From the NCBI RefSeq assembly GCF_026745355.1, contig NC_079210.1, positions 33,176,516-33,240,515 of the forward strand: a DNA stretch of 64,000 bases, written 5' to 3'. The translations under genes were made by a program, and so were the position numbers. The notes under the pieces are model-generated. The model was given only the letters and a program-made list of their open reading frames with translations, was not told the origin of the DNA and searched no databases. Shown here in pieces: positions 51,686 to 63,012 of the stretch. Every line of letters starts with the position of its first letter. Position 1 is the first letter of the stretch. This DNA comes from Beta vulgaris subsp. vulgaris. Lineage: Eukaryota > Streptophyta > Magnoliopsida > Caryophyllales > Amaranthaceae.

Positions 51686-51990
51686 TAAAGTATAACTTGA
51701 CACAACAGACTAAAATGAAAAGTGAATAGAACTTCACATAACGGGGAAGTAATTGACAAATATAGTAAGAATGTCTGCTAGCATTGAGAAAGCAAACCGT
51801 TGCCCATTCAATTAATGCCCTCTAATGGGCTCGGAGTAAAATTCGAAGTCCCCTATGCCGATTCTCGTAATATGGGGTAGCACAATTTTAGATGTTCACT
51901 ATTATATTTATTGGTATGAGAAGAAAGGTTCTCTACATGCATACTCTGCAGTTTGCACACCGCAGCACGGATTGCTCCAACATTCCCTTT

Positions 51991-53705
51991 TTAAGAAGAT
52001 TTAGTGACCTCAACAATGGCGTTTGCCAAGTATTCAACATTCTTTGTGGTAACACCAGCCATACTGCAACGTGAGACGATGACATAAGATAGAGCTTACT
52101 AAATTACCGAAGTAACTAAGATAGTTGGCAAGAACTACTGTAAAGCACTATTACCTGATACGGCCATTTCTGGTCATATATATATGGAATTCACTTCTCA
52201 GACGATCAACCTGCTCCGGTGTCAACCCACTATAGCAGAACATACCAATCTGCTCATGAAAACCAGAGGATACAGAATATATGAGACATAGGAAAAAAGA
52301 TTGATTGCAGATATATAGGCTGTCAATTTTGCTAATTTTAATTTATAGCTTCCTCTACCTGTTTCGTGATGTGTTCCCATGATAAAGATGATCCCAACTT
52401 TTCAATATTCTCACGTAGAGTTGTTCTCATTCCAATAATGCGATCTGCCATGACCTGAAATTTATTTCATTCAAATTATTCAGTTGCAAAACAAGCCATT
52501 GAATGCATGATAAAGGAAAAAACCAAACTGAACTGTGGACAATCAAACAAGTATAGACAGTTGGACTTAAGTAAGAAAACGTGCAAGAAATAATAGCCTG
52601 AACTATGAACTATGTAAATAAAAAAAATTGGTGATGCAAAACTCATGAAATTTAGTCGGAAATTCTGGCATCTAAGTCACTAATATGAGTGAAGAAGGAA
52701 CTTTCTAATGATACCCTAAAAAACATTCACTTAGGAATGCTATATTTTCATTCTTTCCCATACTTGAGAAGTTCAACATCACCAAGCCTAAACAAAAGGA
52801 GGTCCAAGACACACCATGTGTCATGTTGAGATTCTCCTTCTATGTGTTACCGAGCTCTAAACTTCTAACATCGTTAGAAATTAAACATTTATGAATACAA
52901 CCAACAGCTCAGACAATATACGAGACATTTTCTCATAGGAAAAGCAGTCATAATAAGCCCTATTTGCAAGTGAATTTGATGACTGATTTAATTAGTTTTC
53001 AACCAGACACCACTTCCTTCCTGAGCCAAGATTTTCTTCTGTACTGGTTTAAATAACCCAATTCAGCAATTCTCCACCCAATCCACCCCTCACAATGAGT
53101 TTTCAGCAAAAGAACTGGCCATGACCCAATTTGTCAGTTCCTACCTTCGCTACTAAGGGTAGTTCTTTTCACCTTATTTTCAGTCCATACTCCTTATAAA
53201 AAAAATATAAGTTCAGATAAGGACTAGTCCACGAAGGCATAGTTCAAAAAAGTTTAGATAAGCAAAAATAAGGTTTGTCGCACTCACATATAAGTTTTGC
53301 TACAACGACAATAAATTCAGATAAGCAAATATAAGTTGAAAAGAATGGACTTCAAGTAGATCAAACTAAATCTCATTCTTCACAATATAATCCTTAATGG
53401 CTTATTCTGCACGTACATGTTCTCTCATACCGCGCACTAATACTTCAATCCATCCTAATTTTTAAAACATACAAATGTGACTTGTCTTGCAGGCCAGTAA
53501 AAATTATTACGAAATGTGTGAACCACAAGGCTAGGAACTACATACCTTAACTTCCTTGAGCCATAGGCTCTTTAGATCTGGGTCACTAAGGATAATTGAA
53601 ACAAGAAGTGCACCATGAACCGGAGGGTTGCTGTACATAGGTCTTGCAATCTGCTGTAATCGAGTTTTAACAGCCACAGCTTGTTTTTCATCTTCACAAA
53701 GCACA
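51991..53705 (-). CDS. Aspartate aminotransferase, last four exons only (partial)
   Basis: Minus-strand exons are 53705-53546, 52454-52359, 52249-52155 and 52063-51991, joined by GT-AG introns in consistent phase and ending EVTKSS-stop. They encode the C-terminal part of a plant aspartate aminotransferase, a PLP enzyme exchanging amino groups between aspartate and 2-oxoglutarate. Diagnostic blocks: [53 protein letters not shown] and MTRNGRISMAGVTT, the last with the substrate-carboxylate arginine. The frame is intact. The exons that should precede it, with the PLP-binding lysine, are not found between 53706 and 64000. It is either a truncated copy or a gene with a very long intron. Cytosolic versus plastid type not decided. 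Confidence 0.88.
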
Positions 53706-54455
53706 CTGCAAGATTAAAATTGGACAGCACATCACTGGTGGAGAAAGATGTTGATATACAGGTCACATGGTACAGCTCAGATGTAAAGACCACCAAAAGG
53801 AGCAAGGCATCAAGCTAGGTGCTTGCCCAGTTTTCAATATTCTATTTATGCACATGCACAACCTAACAATTCAAATGTCTTCTCTCTTTTTCTAGAAATA
53901 AAGAAAGGGAAAATATTACATGTAACCCCTTGAGATTCTTTTGCCATTCTATTTGGTAGACAAATATAATTGAATACTCATACCCTACTATTTTATAAGT
54001 TATATACAGTGACCTGCTAGAGCTTTCACTTACTTCGCTGTTTAAGAGCTTATGTGGATTTATTTATTTTATATGTACAAGGGATTTTAAATACAACAAT
54101 GCCCCCTTAAGGCCATAACCTCCCCACCCCCTCTTCCCCCAATTTTTCTCTAATAACTTCTCCTCAAATGTGATTAGAGAGCATTCTTAAAAAGGAAACC
54201 TCTCAAAAGCTAGTTAATTTACTCTATCTCACTTCCTTTCCTCTACCATGGAAGCTTCATCTCTTTCCTTCACTAGTCTCCATTAGTATCGTCTTCATCT
54301 ATTAAATACATTGCCAACATAACCCTCTTCTCTAAAACAAACTTTAGAACTTTGCTCCATTATCTAGATTGACATCATTATGGGCTAAAAATAGACTTAC
54401 TTTACCTTCTCATTTTGTTGGTAGCCATAACAGTGTCCTCTTATCAAGCCACCAC
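53706..54455. other. Sequence upstream of the aminotransferase exons
   Basis: Starts as the 3' end of an intron (acceptor TTGCAG on minus at 53711-53706). No further exon recognised; the C/T-rich stretch 54090-54300 has no coding match I know. Confidence 0.4.
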
Positions 54456-54753
54456 TAGGGGTGTAAGTGGATTGGACTTTGCCATATTCAAATCCAGTCC
54501 AAAGTTTTTTGGACTCGAGAAATTGAGTCCAAGTCTGATCCAAATTTTTTTTGAGTCCAGACCAGTCTAGTCCGATAATTTTTTCTTGAGTCCGAATCCA
54601 ATCCAATCCAGTCCAGTCTGATTCTTATATTATCTTTTCTCCTGATTTAGATTCAATGATCACAATGTTTTCTCATAATTGAATTTGAAAAGAATTAAAC
54701 TCATTATACCAATTCCATAGAATAAGAAACATACATATTTTATATTATATTAC

Positions 54754-54841
<88 letters not shown>

Positions 54842-54997
54842 TTGTATTGGACTGGACTTATAGGACTCCAAAGGGGTGATTCCAAATCCAGTCCAAGAAA
54901 TGTTTGGCCTGGTCCAGTCCAAAAATATTTCAGTCCAGTCCAATCCGACTGGATTGGACTGGACTCTTGGATTTTTCGCAGTCTGCTTACACCCCTA
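54456..54997. mobile_element. hAT-like element with AGTCCAGTCC words and AT microsatellite
   Basis: Terminal repeats TAGGGGTGTAAGTGGATTGG and, reversed at the right, TAGGGGTGTAAGCAGACTGC. 8-bp duplications GCCACCAC (54448-54455) and GCTACCAC (54998-55005), one mismatch. Both arms repeat AGTCCAGTCCAATCC-type words. An AT dinucleotide run lies at 54757-54838. No transposase. Confidence 0.85.
54757..54838. repeat. AT dinucleotide microsatellite
   Basis: About 80 bp of alternating AT with one interruption, inside the hAT-like element. Confidence 0.95.
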
Positions 54998-55005
54998 GCT
55001 ACCAC

Positions 55006-55443
55006 CCCCAAAGTAATGCTTGACCACTTGTTTCAACCAATGGATTCTTGATTTTTCCTCCTAAAATTTGTATTTTCAATACTAACTCCAAGCCATCGCC
55101 TCTCCCCTTCTCTCTTTCCCATCTCAATCCCACTCACAAACAGATATGAAATCTCACGAAAAATAATCTCAAGGATTCGATTATAATCAGCAAGGTAGCA
55201 CTAATACAGATGCGGATACGGGTACGGGATGGAAAACGACAAAATCAAATTTCCAAAAACGAGTACAGCTTGGATATGGCCAAAAAAAAATTATTTAATG
55301 AATAATATCTACAGTGTGACTTCAAAGTCATTTCTTCTTCTTCTGTTGGGAAGTTCCATATGGTACACTTAGCTTTCAAAGTTTCTAGACTTTGATGTCC
55401 TTTCTCTCTTTTCTTTCTCCACTTTCTAGTTCGGTGTTTCTCC
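55006..55443. other. Intergenic DNA
   Basis: No gene. A short GGATACGGGTACGGGATGG word run lies at 55215-55240, of the type seen in degenerate word-repeat elements; nothing further assigned. Confidence 0.4.
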
Positions 55444-55569
55444 CTAGTATCACATAATTCGTTATTCCAGTTCGCGGTTCACCTAATGGGGAAAAAATAG
55501 GCGAACACCGACCATAATTCGCTTTTTTGCGTCACAGTTCGCGGGGAGATTAGGGAATTATGTGACACT
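55444..55569. mobile_element. 126-bp hAT-type MITE
   Basis: Perfect 8-bp duplications GTTTCTCC (55436-55443, 55570-55577). Inverted ends CTAGTATCACATAATTC and GAATTATGTGACACT. Inside, TTCGCGGTTCACC and GTTCGCGGGGAG words. No ORF. Confidence 0.8.
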
Positions 55570-55577
55570 GTTTCTCC

Positions 55578-56825
55578 ATTGTCTATTTCTTTCCACTATT
55601 TCCCCATATTTAAGAGGTTCCGAAAAAACAGAGCACGAAGATTATCCATGATCCAAAACTTCCTCATCAACCCTTAACTTTCATCTCTTGTTCACAATCC
55701 AACGAGAATCCCAGAAAACCCATCAACCGAGTTAGACTTTGGCACGACAGCTGCGCAAATCACAAAAATAAGTTTAGAATCATATGCCTAACCTCTGCTG
55801 CATGCCTGCATTACATCCAAACAATCAGCATTCAACTGCCTCTCCCCTAATTTCACCTTTGAAGTTCGAAAATCGCCTATTGAATCTATAAACCTCAACT
55901 ATCCGTATTCTCCAAACCCCTACCTTTCCATGTACCTCTTGCCCATTAACAAACCCCCTCTTAATTGATGGAGAACAAAATATCCCTCTGTCGACCAAAG
56001 AATTATCCATCTGGTTTTTTCTTTTGTTTCACGGTCTCCAAAACACCTTTGACCTATGGTATATCTAATTACGTCTTATTTAGATTTTCAACAAATTAAT
56101 ATGTTTTTTTTTGACAGGTTCAAAAAGTTAATATGTAGAAAATCCCATTTAAACGAATCTCACAAAGTCCCATATTATTGTAGTTCAAAAATCACCTAAA
56201 CAATCTGTAAACCTCAGAAAACTACTACCTAGATTCTCCAAACCCCTACCTCTCCATGTACAGTAATGGTGGTTTAGAAATGTTTACAGGCCATCCTTAT
56301 TCAGTACGAGCATGTAATGTAAGGAAGAGGGCCCACTGAATTAAAATCAATTTTTTCTTATATTAAAATCAGTCATGGGCCTACCGATTTTAGGTCCATC
56401 CAGTTTTCATATGCTATCCATTTCATTTATGAGATAACCTTTTTACTACTTGGGCTTATTCACTGTGGGCCTGCTTACAAAACCAACAACTCCATTATTG
56501 AATTCATTTTCCAACCCGAGCTACTCTCACCACCCTAACACAAACTTTCGACTCTCACTTTTCAACTCTTATTCCTACAACCTCCACCCAGTTCCTAAAC
56601 CACCATTTTCCCAACATTGAGCTTACTGCCTCGCCACTACAGCTCCACCCACTCAAGGGCAACAGTTTACTAAAGGTAGCATCAACCAGCATTGTGGGGG
56701 CTGACAATCCAGTGCCAAGTACTATCCACCTTGTGGACAAGGTGGAAGTTTGGGTGGCTGGTAATGTGCTGAATTGACCTAAGGTAGAGGGGTAATATGG
56801 GTAATGCATAATTAGTTAGTAATTA
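55578..56825. other. Intergenic DNA without recognised gene
   Basis: The block AACCTC...TTCTCCAAACCCCTACCT-type appears twice, at about 55888-55935 and 56212-56262, as a diverged direct repeat. Open frames at 55825 and 56555 have no family resemblance I can support. Confidence 0.4.
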
Positions 56826-57054
56826 CTCCCTCCGGTCTTTATTAGTTTACCCCTTTCTTTTGCACACAGTTTTAGGAGAAATAATGTTGTGGGCCATAGA
56901 AAGAAAAAGAAACTATTATTTTACATTAAAGTTGAATGTATGTGTGATAAAAAGTTAGTGGACCCATTCCAAAAATAGAAACAAAAGAAAGGGATAAACT
57001 AATAAGGGACATCTAAAAAATAAATACGGGTAAACTAATAAAGACCGGAGGGAG
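56826..57054. mobile_element. Stowaway-like MITE
   Basis: Inverted ends CTCCCTCCGGTCTTTATTAG and CTAATAAAGACCGGAGGGAG with TA flanks (56824-56825, 57055-57056). 229 bp, no ORF. The ends are nearly perfect, suggesting a young copy. Confidence 0.95.
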
Positions 57055-57390
57055 TAGTTAGTAATTAGTAGTAACTTGAAAAATAAGATAAAAAGTGAGT
57101 GAGGGATGAAATGCTATAAATAGAGGCGTAGGGATAAAGGGTAGGGAAAAATATTGTTAAGGATTTAGTTTGTTCTTGGGAGAGAAACAAGCCTCTCGAA
57201 AGCTTGTTATTATCTTTGTTTCGGTGTCAAATTCCATATCATCAATCAAAGAACAGTTTTCCTTCTTAATCTTCTTCTTTGATCTATTTTACGATATTAG
57301 TTCATTACAGGTACATCTTGCCTACTTAAAACCCATTTGGTTTTTTACTTTTAATTAAAAGGTCTCCGAAACATCTTGACCTATGGCATA
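57055..57390. other. Intergenic DNA
   Basis: No feature recognised apart from a TATAAATA box-like motif near 57114. It may be the remains of an LTR leader or a lost promoter. Confidence 0.3.
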
Positions 57391-57741
57391 TGTTATGGAC
57401 TGACCCAAGGAAAGGATCCCACATCGACCGTATGGGAGGTTGGTGTGTGGTTTATATAGGACAATGGGCTCTCCTCCTCTTGAGCTAACTTTTGGGAAGT
57501 GCATTCCTATTGTCCTATATCAAATGGTATCAGAGCAAAACCTCGGAGTGGTGGCCTGGAACCAGCCAGCCATGACCAACGAGGACGTTGGTCCTTATGG
57601 GGGGACGAATGTTATGGACTGACCCAGGAAAAGGATCCCACATCGACCGTATGGGAGGTTGGTGTGTGGTTTATATAGGACAATGGGCTCTCCTCCTCTT
57701 AAGCTAGCTTTTGGGAAGTGCATTCCTATTGTCCTATATCA
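57391..57741 (+). mobile_element. TRIM (miniature LTR retrotransposon)
   Basis: Two 132-bp LTRs, 57391-57522 and 57610-57741, nearly identical (TGTTATGGAC...CTATATCA). The 87-bp interior has the initiator-Met primer site TGGTATCAGAGC at 57525-57536 and a purine tract ATGGGGGGACGAA before the second LTR. No coding capacity. After the second LTR a further AATGGTATCAGAG follows, so it is a tandem LTR-interior-LTR-partial interior. Confidence 0.85.
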
Positions 57742-57754
57742 AATGGTATCAGAG

Positions 57755-59575
57755 ACCTGTCCGTGCAAAAATGGAGACACTATTTGCTGGGCAGGCACTT
57801 CATAATACACACAGATCAGCAAAGCCTGAGGTACTTGTTGAATCAGCGAGAGGTAGGACCCGAATATCAGAAATGGGTGGGCAAGCTTATGGGTTTTAAC
57901 TTCGACATCAAATACAAAACCGGGGCCAGTAACAGAGTGGCTGATGCTCTGTCTCGTCGAGATGAAGGTCAGTTAGAGTGTAAATCCCTCAGCACGTCGC
58001 ATTCTCCCCATTGGAAGGAATTCCACCTGGCTATACAACAAGACCAGGAGCTGCAAGCTCTTACCAAGTCAGTCTTGGCAGGGGACACACTCTTTCAAGG
58101 ATTTTCAAGGACACACTCTTCCCAGCACATTGATGCAGGAATATCATGCTACTCCTATAGGCGGGCACTCGGGAGTTTATAAAACATATCAGAGAATTGC
58201 TTCGGAATGATTTTGGAAGGGAATGAAGAAGGACATTACCTCCTTTGTTCAGAACTGTCACATATGTCAACAGAACAAGACTTCTACCCTCAAACCGGCT
58301 GGATTGTTGCAGCCCCTTCCTATTCCCCACCTCATTTGGGCCGATATTTCCAAGGATTTTGTGGAGGGCCTTCCCAAGTCTAAGGGGCTTGACACTATAC
58401 TAGTTGTCATTGATAGGCTTACTAAGAATGGCCACTTCATAAGGCTGAAGCACCCGTTCACAGCTGCCTCTGTAGCTTCAGCATTCGTTAAAAAAATTGT
58501 GCGTTTGCACGATTTTCCCGCCACTATAGTCTCTGACACAGACAAAGTCTTCCTTAGCTTATTTTGGAAGGAATTGTTTAAACTTGAGGGTACAGCACTC
58601 CATCGAAGCACTCCATCGAAGTACAGCCTATCACCCCCAATCTGATGGCCAAACAGAAGTGGTCAACAAATCTTTAGAAGCCTACCTCATATGCTTCATT
58701 GGGGGAAAACCCACCACTTGGGCTACTTGGCTTCCATGGGCTGAATATTGGTACAACACTTCCCCTCATGCTTCTACTCAGTGTACCCCCTTCAAGGCGG
58801 TTTATGGCCGGGATCCCCCTCCTTTATTCCGGTTTGAGCAAGGGAGCACTTCAGTTATTTCACTAGAATAGCAGTGGAGCGAGATGCGACCTTGGATGAA
58901 CTGAAGTTCCATCTCCTGTCAGCAAAAAATTGCATGAGGCTCCAAGAGAATAAGCACAGGCGTGAGGTGGCATTTGATGTGGGTGATCTGGTTTACCTTA
59001 AACTCCAGCCTTACAGACAAAAATCTTTAGCCAAAAAAACCAATGAAAAACTCTCCCCCAGATTCTATGGCCCTTTCTCCGTGGTTAAGAAGGTTGGTTA
59101 TGTGGCTTACCAGCTTGACTTACCCCCCACAGCCAAAATTCACCCAGTTTTTCATGTCTCATTACTCAAAAAAGTTGTGGGACAACCTCACATCTCCCCC
59201 ACTCTCCCTCCCCAACTCAGTGCAGACATGGTCCTCGAAGCCACACCAGAAGTTGTTCTAGGCCTTAGGTCTAGTCACCAATCACCTACCCAAGCCACTG
59301 AGGTCTTCATTAAATGGCTTCACTTGCCCACCTTTGAAGCTACCTGGGAGGACATCCCCCTTTTCCAGGCACGTTTCCCTGCTTTCCACCTTGAGGACAA
59401 GGTGCTTAATTGGCCCGGGGGTATTGCTAAGCCCAGCTCCCACCCACAGATAATTTACACATATGCACGAAGGAGGAGAGGAAAGAAGGGTCCAGAAGCA
59501 TCCACAGGAGAGGGGACAGTTGGCAATAGGAGAGTGGAGAATGGCAACCGTGACATGGAGGAGGGAATCATATAG
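57755..59575 (+). pseudogene. Tekay/Del-type chromovirus pol, 3' part (RNase H, integrase, chromodomain)
   Basis: Domains in order. RNase H end: HFIIHTDQQSLRYLLNQR and RVADALSRR (57790-57960). Integrase zinc finger: EYHATPIGGHSG ... CHICQQNK (58138-58275). Integrase core: DFVEGLP, SDTDKVFLS and HPQSDGQTEVVNK hold the acidic triad (58355-58670). GPF/Y segment: FYGPFSVVKKVG (59063-59098). C-terminal chromodomain: FIKWLHLPTFEATWED (59310-59355). Breaks: stop at 58208-58210, a shift near 58100 after a small duplication, a shift at 58600 from a roughly 13-bp tandem duplication, and a stop at 58868. The last 234 codons are open. Reverse transcriptase, protease and gag are missing. Confidence 0.9.
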
Positions 59576-59579
59576 TTCC

Positions 59580-59858
59580 TGACATCATAACAGAAATTAG
59601 TTATGAATCCTAGTGAGAGAAAGTCATGAGAGAAAGGTACATGTGTAAATATATAAATAGAGGTCTCACCCAAAAAGGGAGGTATCCAGAAATTAGACAA
59701 GAAGAGTGATGTAATGGAAGAGATCCTTACCTCTCGAAAGCAAGGGGTATTAGGAGGAGATTACTCAAATCTTGCTTAATACACATCTATCTTGCTGTTG
59801 TGATAATTTTGTTGCTTTTATTTTATTGTTATCTAGCTGAGACCCCCTAGTTCTTAGC
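59580..59858 (+). repeat. Probable 3' LTR of the chromovirus
   Basis: Follows a GGAGGAGGGAA purine tract. Runs from TGACATCATAAC to TTCTTAGCA (TG...CA), with TATATAAATAGAGG at 59649-59662. The 5' LTR is absent, so the limits are inferred. Confidence 0.45.
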
Positions 59859-59864
59859 AGCATA

Positions 59865-60556
59865 CTAGCAGATTATGCACGCGATGCGTGCTTTAATTTT
59901 TTTATTTTTTCAAATATAAATTCTAACCTTTTTGGCCATAAACAGGGGTGAAATTTTGTAGGTTAGCCTCTATCACTTAACCCTTCTTTTATTAATATTC
60001 TTTTTACTTATTCTTTATTCTAAGTTTTTAAAATTAAATCTGATGAACGATGAAAGAATGTTAAGTGAATTTATTTAGGATTTTTTATATTAAATTAAGA
60101 TAGTCTTTTGTGTTGAATAAATCATTTCACTTTATTAATTGATTGAATTTTATGTTTTGATGTAATACTTGATTGTATTCGTAAATTATTTAGGATTTTT
60201 TATATTAAATTAAGATAGTCTTTTGTGTTAAATAAATCATTTCACTTTATCAATTGATTGAATTTTATGTTTTGATGTAATACTTGATTGTATTCGTGAA
60301 TTGATTGATAAGATATTTGATTGATGTAATATTCATTTTTACTTTTTTCATCATAAATGTACTAAATCTTATAATCAATGTTTCTTTTTTTGTTCCATTA
60401 TAACTTAATTGCCTTAAATATTTAAGTTGATTATATAATATTATATTTGAGATTGACTTTGTTTTTCCCTTGCTTTGGTAGTAATTGATTTACTAATGGG
60501 CAGTTAAGTAAATTTATAAGGGGAGACTATAGCTTCCCCCTTCCCTTTAATGGAGA
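59865..60556 (-). mobile_element. Non-autonomous Helitron, 0.7 kb
   Basis: On minus it starts TCTCCATTAAAGGGAAGGGG (60556), resembling the 5' end of the Helitron at 21139. It ends with foldback GCACGC-ATC-GCGTGC (59891-59877), eight bases and CTAG (59868-59865). Host A and T flank it. No coding sequence. It contains a 115-bp tandem duplication. Confidence 0.75.
60071..60300. repeat. 115-bp tandem duplication within the Helitron
   Basis: 60071-60185 and 60186-60300 are near-identical direct copies (TTATTTAGGATTTTTTATAT...). Minisatellites inside Helitrons are common; no coding content. Confidence 0.9.
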
Positions 60557-61424
60557 TTTGGTTACGTCTTATTTAAATTTCAAAAAGTTAATATATTAGA
60601 AATTAAATGAATCTCGCAAAGCTCCATATTATTATGTTTTTTCTTATATATTAGTGAATGTATTTGGTCAAAGTTTTATTGAACTCTAATTTCGTAAAAA
60701 GCAAATGGGTAAATATGTTAGGGAGTATTACTTTATCCTATGTCCTAATGTTATTGTATTCTCTATCACCAATTTCATTATGCCATCTATTTTTACAGTC
60801 CACTACAGCTAAATGCCTAAATCAGCACTCTTACACTCGTGTCAAATACCTTTCTCATCCACAAACCTACTTATGTTAAAATTAAGAGTTTGTCTTGTGA
60901 GAGACCGCCTACTTTTAAATTAAAATTAGGCAATAATAAGCCCAATATTAAAAAGAGAATAAACCCAATAATGACTAGGTTAATTTCTTTCGGTGACTCG
61001 TTTGATCCATTTAGTGACTAGGTCTACTTTTATATTAAAATTAGACCGTCTTTTTTAATAATTTTTGTACAATTAAACCCTTACTTGAATCTAAAAGAGA
61101 TCTTGAGAAGATTAGTTGCCAGTTATAATGGGTAATGTATGTAGTGGGAATCAATAACGAAAAACTTGGAAAGCGGAAATTCCAAGAGAGACAATTAAAG
61201 AAAGAGACACAGAGGAGAAGATGATAGAATAAAAGAAAGAGACCAACAAAACGTTGGTATGAGACAAACTAATGAATAATAATGTGATCAATAGACTGCT
61301 TCAAAGTAGCTCTTAGCAGAGTACCAGAAGTAATCAACACTCTTACATCAAGCTCCCTAGGTCTTTAGCATTTCAACCATGAACATGGTTAGCGTATCAA
61401 TATTATGTGATCACCGATAATAAT
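60557..61424. other. Intergenic DNA without recognised gene
   Basis: AT-rich; small open frames at 60658 and 60839 are not supported by any family resemblance. Confidence 0.4.
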
Positions 61425-62175
61425 TAAGGTTGTTCATTCGGATTATCCGATGCAATCTGAAATTTCGGATTCGTAGAATTGTGATCCAGTTCCGGATGTC
61501 GGATATCCGAAATTTTCGGATCTGATTTTTGGATTATCATCCCCGTTTTACTTGAAACTCAACAATTTTTTTCTTTGTTTGAACTACAACAACTACCAAT
61601 TCATCCAATAGTACAACTTCATACACCTTTTGCAGCTACCATCAATCAAAATATCAAGTTCTATCAATCTCTTTTTGCATAGATCTTGAAAATTAATCTA
61701 ACTAATGAAAAGAAATCGACCAATAAACATTATTTTTTTCAAATGAAGAAGAGGAAGAGAGAGGAAATGCTTCGACGGTGGCCGGTGGCCTGGTGGTGCT
61801 CGACGAGAGTAAGAATGCTGCGAGGAGGAAGAACAGGTGGAGTGGTGGTGGCTCGCAGCAACGGTGGTGTTGGCTCGAAGAGAAAGAGTTTGTGAGTGCC
61901 TACTTGTGGTCGGTGGGCTGGCTGTGGTGGTGGCGCAAAGAGGAAAGGCTGGGCAACTGGTGGCACGGGGTGGGAAACTTGGTTGAGAGTCGTAGATGGA
62001 TTATAGGTCACTGACTTTATGAGTCCGAAGTTCTCCTCAAAAAACCAAGAAATTTTTATTTCATGAAATTCTCGGATATTTCGGAAATCCGAAATACAAA
62101 TATTTCGATCCATATCCAATGCAAAATCCAAAACTTCAAAACTCGGATCGGATCGGATTTTTTTTGACAGCCCTA
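61425..62175. mobile_element. hAT-like element with TCGGATCGGAT/ATCCGAAAT words
   Basis: Left end TAAGGTTGTTCATTCGGAT, right end (reversed) TAGGGCTGTCAAAAAAAATC. Flanks ATAATAAT and ATCATCAT are an imperfect 8-bp duplication. Both arms are rich in TCGGATATCCGAAATTTCGG-type words. The middle (61760-61990) is a GGTGG-rich stretch unlike the arms, with no recognised coding role. Confidence 0.6.
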
Positions 62176-62781
62176 ATCATCATCATCATAAAGACAACTT
62201 CAATCAATATCAAATTCACCGGTTCTTCATGCTGTAACAATTAAATTGTATGCGGTGCATTAACGTTGAAGTTTTAAACCATAAAGTGTCATAATAAGCT
62301 TTCTTTGTGACTGATTACCCATGAAGCATGGGTAGTTCCGAGGAGTGTCATTTCCCATACCGGTGACCGGTACAGGACGAATACGTCGGAAAAACGTCTC
62401 CTTTACGACTCTTGAAAGGTGGGGACGGCTAGGGAGGTTTATGAGGACGCTTTGGGGACGAATCTTGAAGCTTTTAGATGTACCCTTCCATCTGCTTCTT
62501 CCTCTCTTTTTCTCATATCTAGGGTTCGTGACCCTAAATATAAAAATTCAAGCACTAAACATAGATGAAAGAGGGTCTCGATAAGGGATTGAAGTCGTCG
62601 TTGAGAAGCGGCCTAGTTTATGGAGTTGCAAGAAGTTTCTGCGCGGTGGCCTATTAAGCACGTGAAAGAGGACTAGTGGAGTACGAGTGTACACCACCTT
62701 ATAAAAAAAAAAATAAAGATGTAGTGCTTGTTGTACACCAACCAACTTAATTACTGGCCATAACAACACAAAACTAAGTTA
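62176..62781. other. Intergenic DNA
   Basis: Contains CATACCGGTGACCGGTACAGG (palindromic core) at 62356-62376 and a CT-rich stretch at 62490-62520. No gene assigned. Confidence 0.35.
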
Positions 62782-63009
62782 GGGTCTGTTCATTATCGTT
62801 TTTTGTTTTCAATTTCAATTTTTAGAAAATTAAAAACCAAAAACAAGAAACCAGAAAAAGTGGTTTTTACTTTATAGTTGTCAATTTTCAAAATCATCAT
62901 GTTCCCAATAAATTTGACTAATTTTTTATTCATTATAGGACATATATCATATGACTTTGAAAATCAAAAAACCAAAAAACAGAAAACCACAGTATTACCA
63001 AACGGGCCC
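62782..63009. mobile_element. Tourist-like MITE
   Basis: Ends GGGTCTGTTCATTATC and GGTAATACTGTGG-type inverted partner finishing CAAACGGGCCC, with TTA at 62779-62781 and 63010-63012. 228 bp. Arms also share AAAACCAAAAAC-like words. Confidence 0.7.
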
Positions 63010-63012
63010 TTA

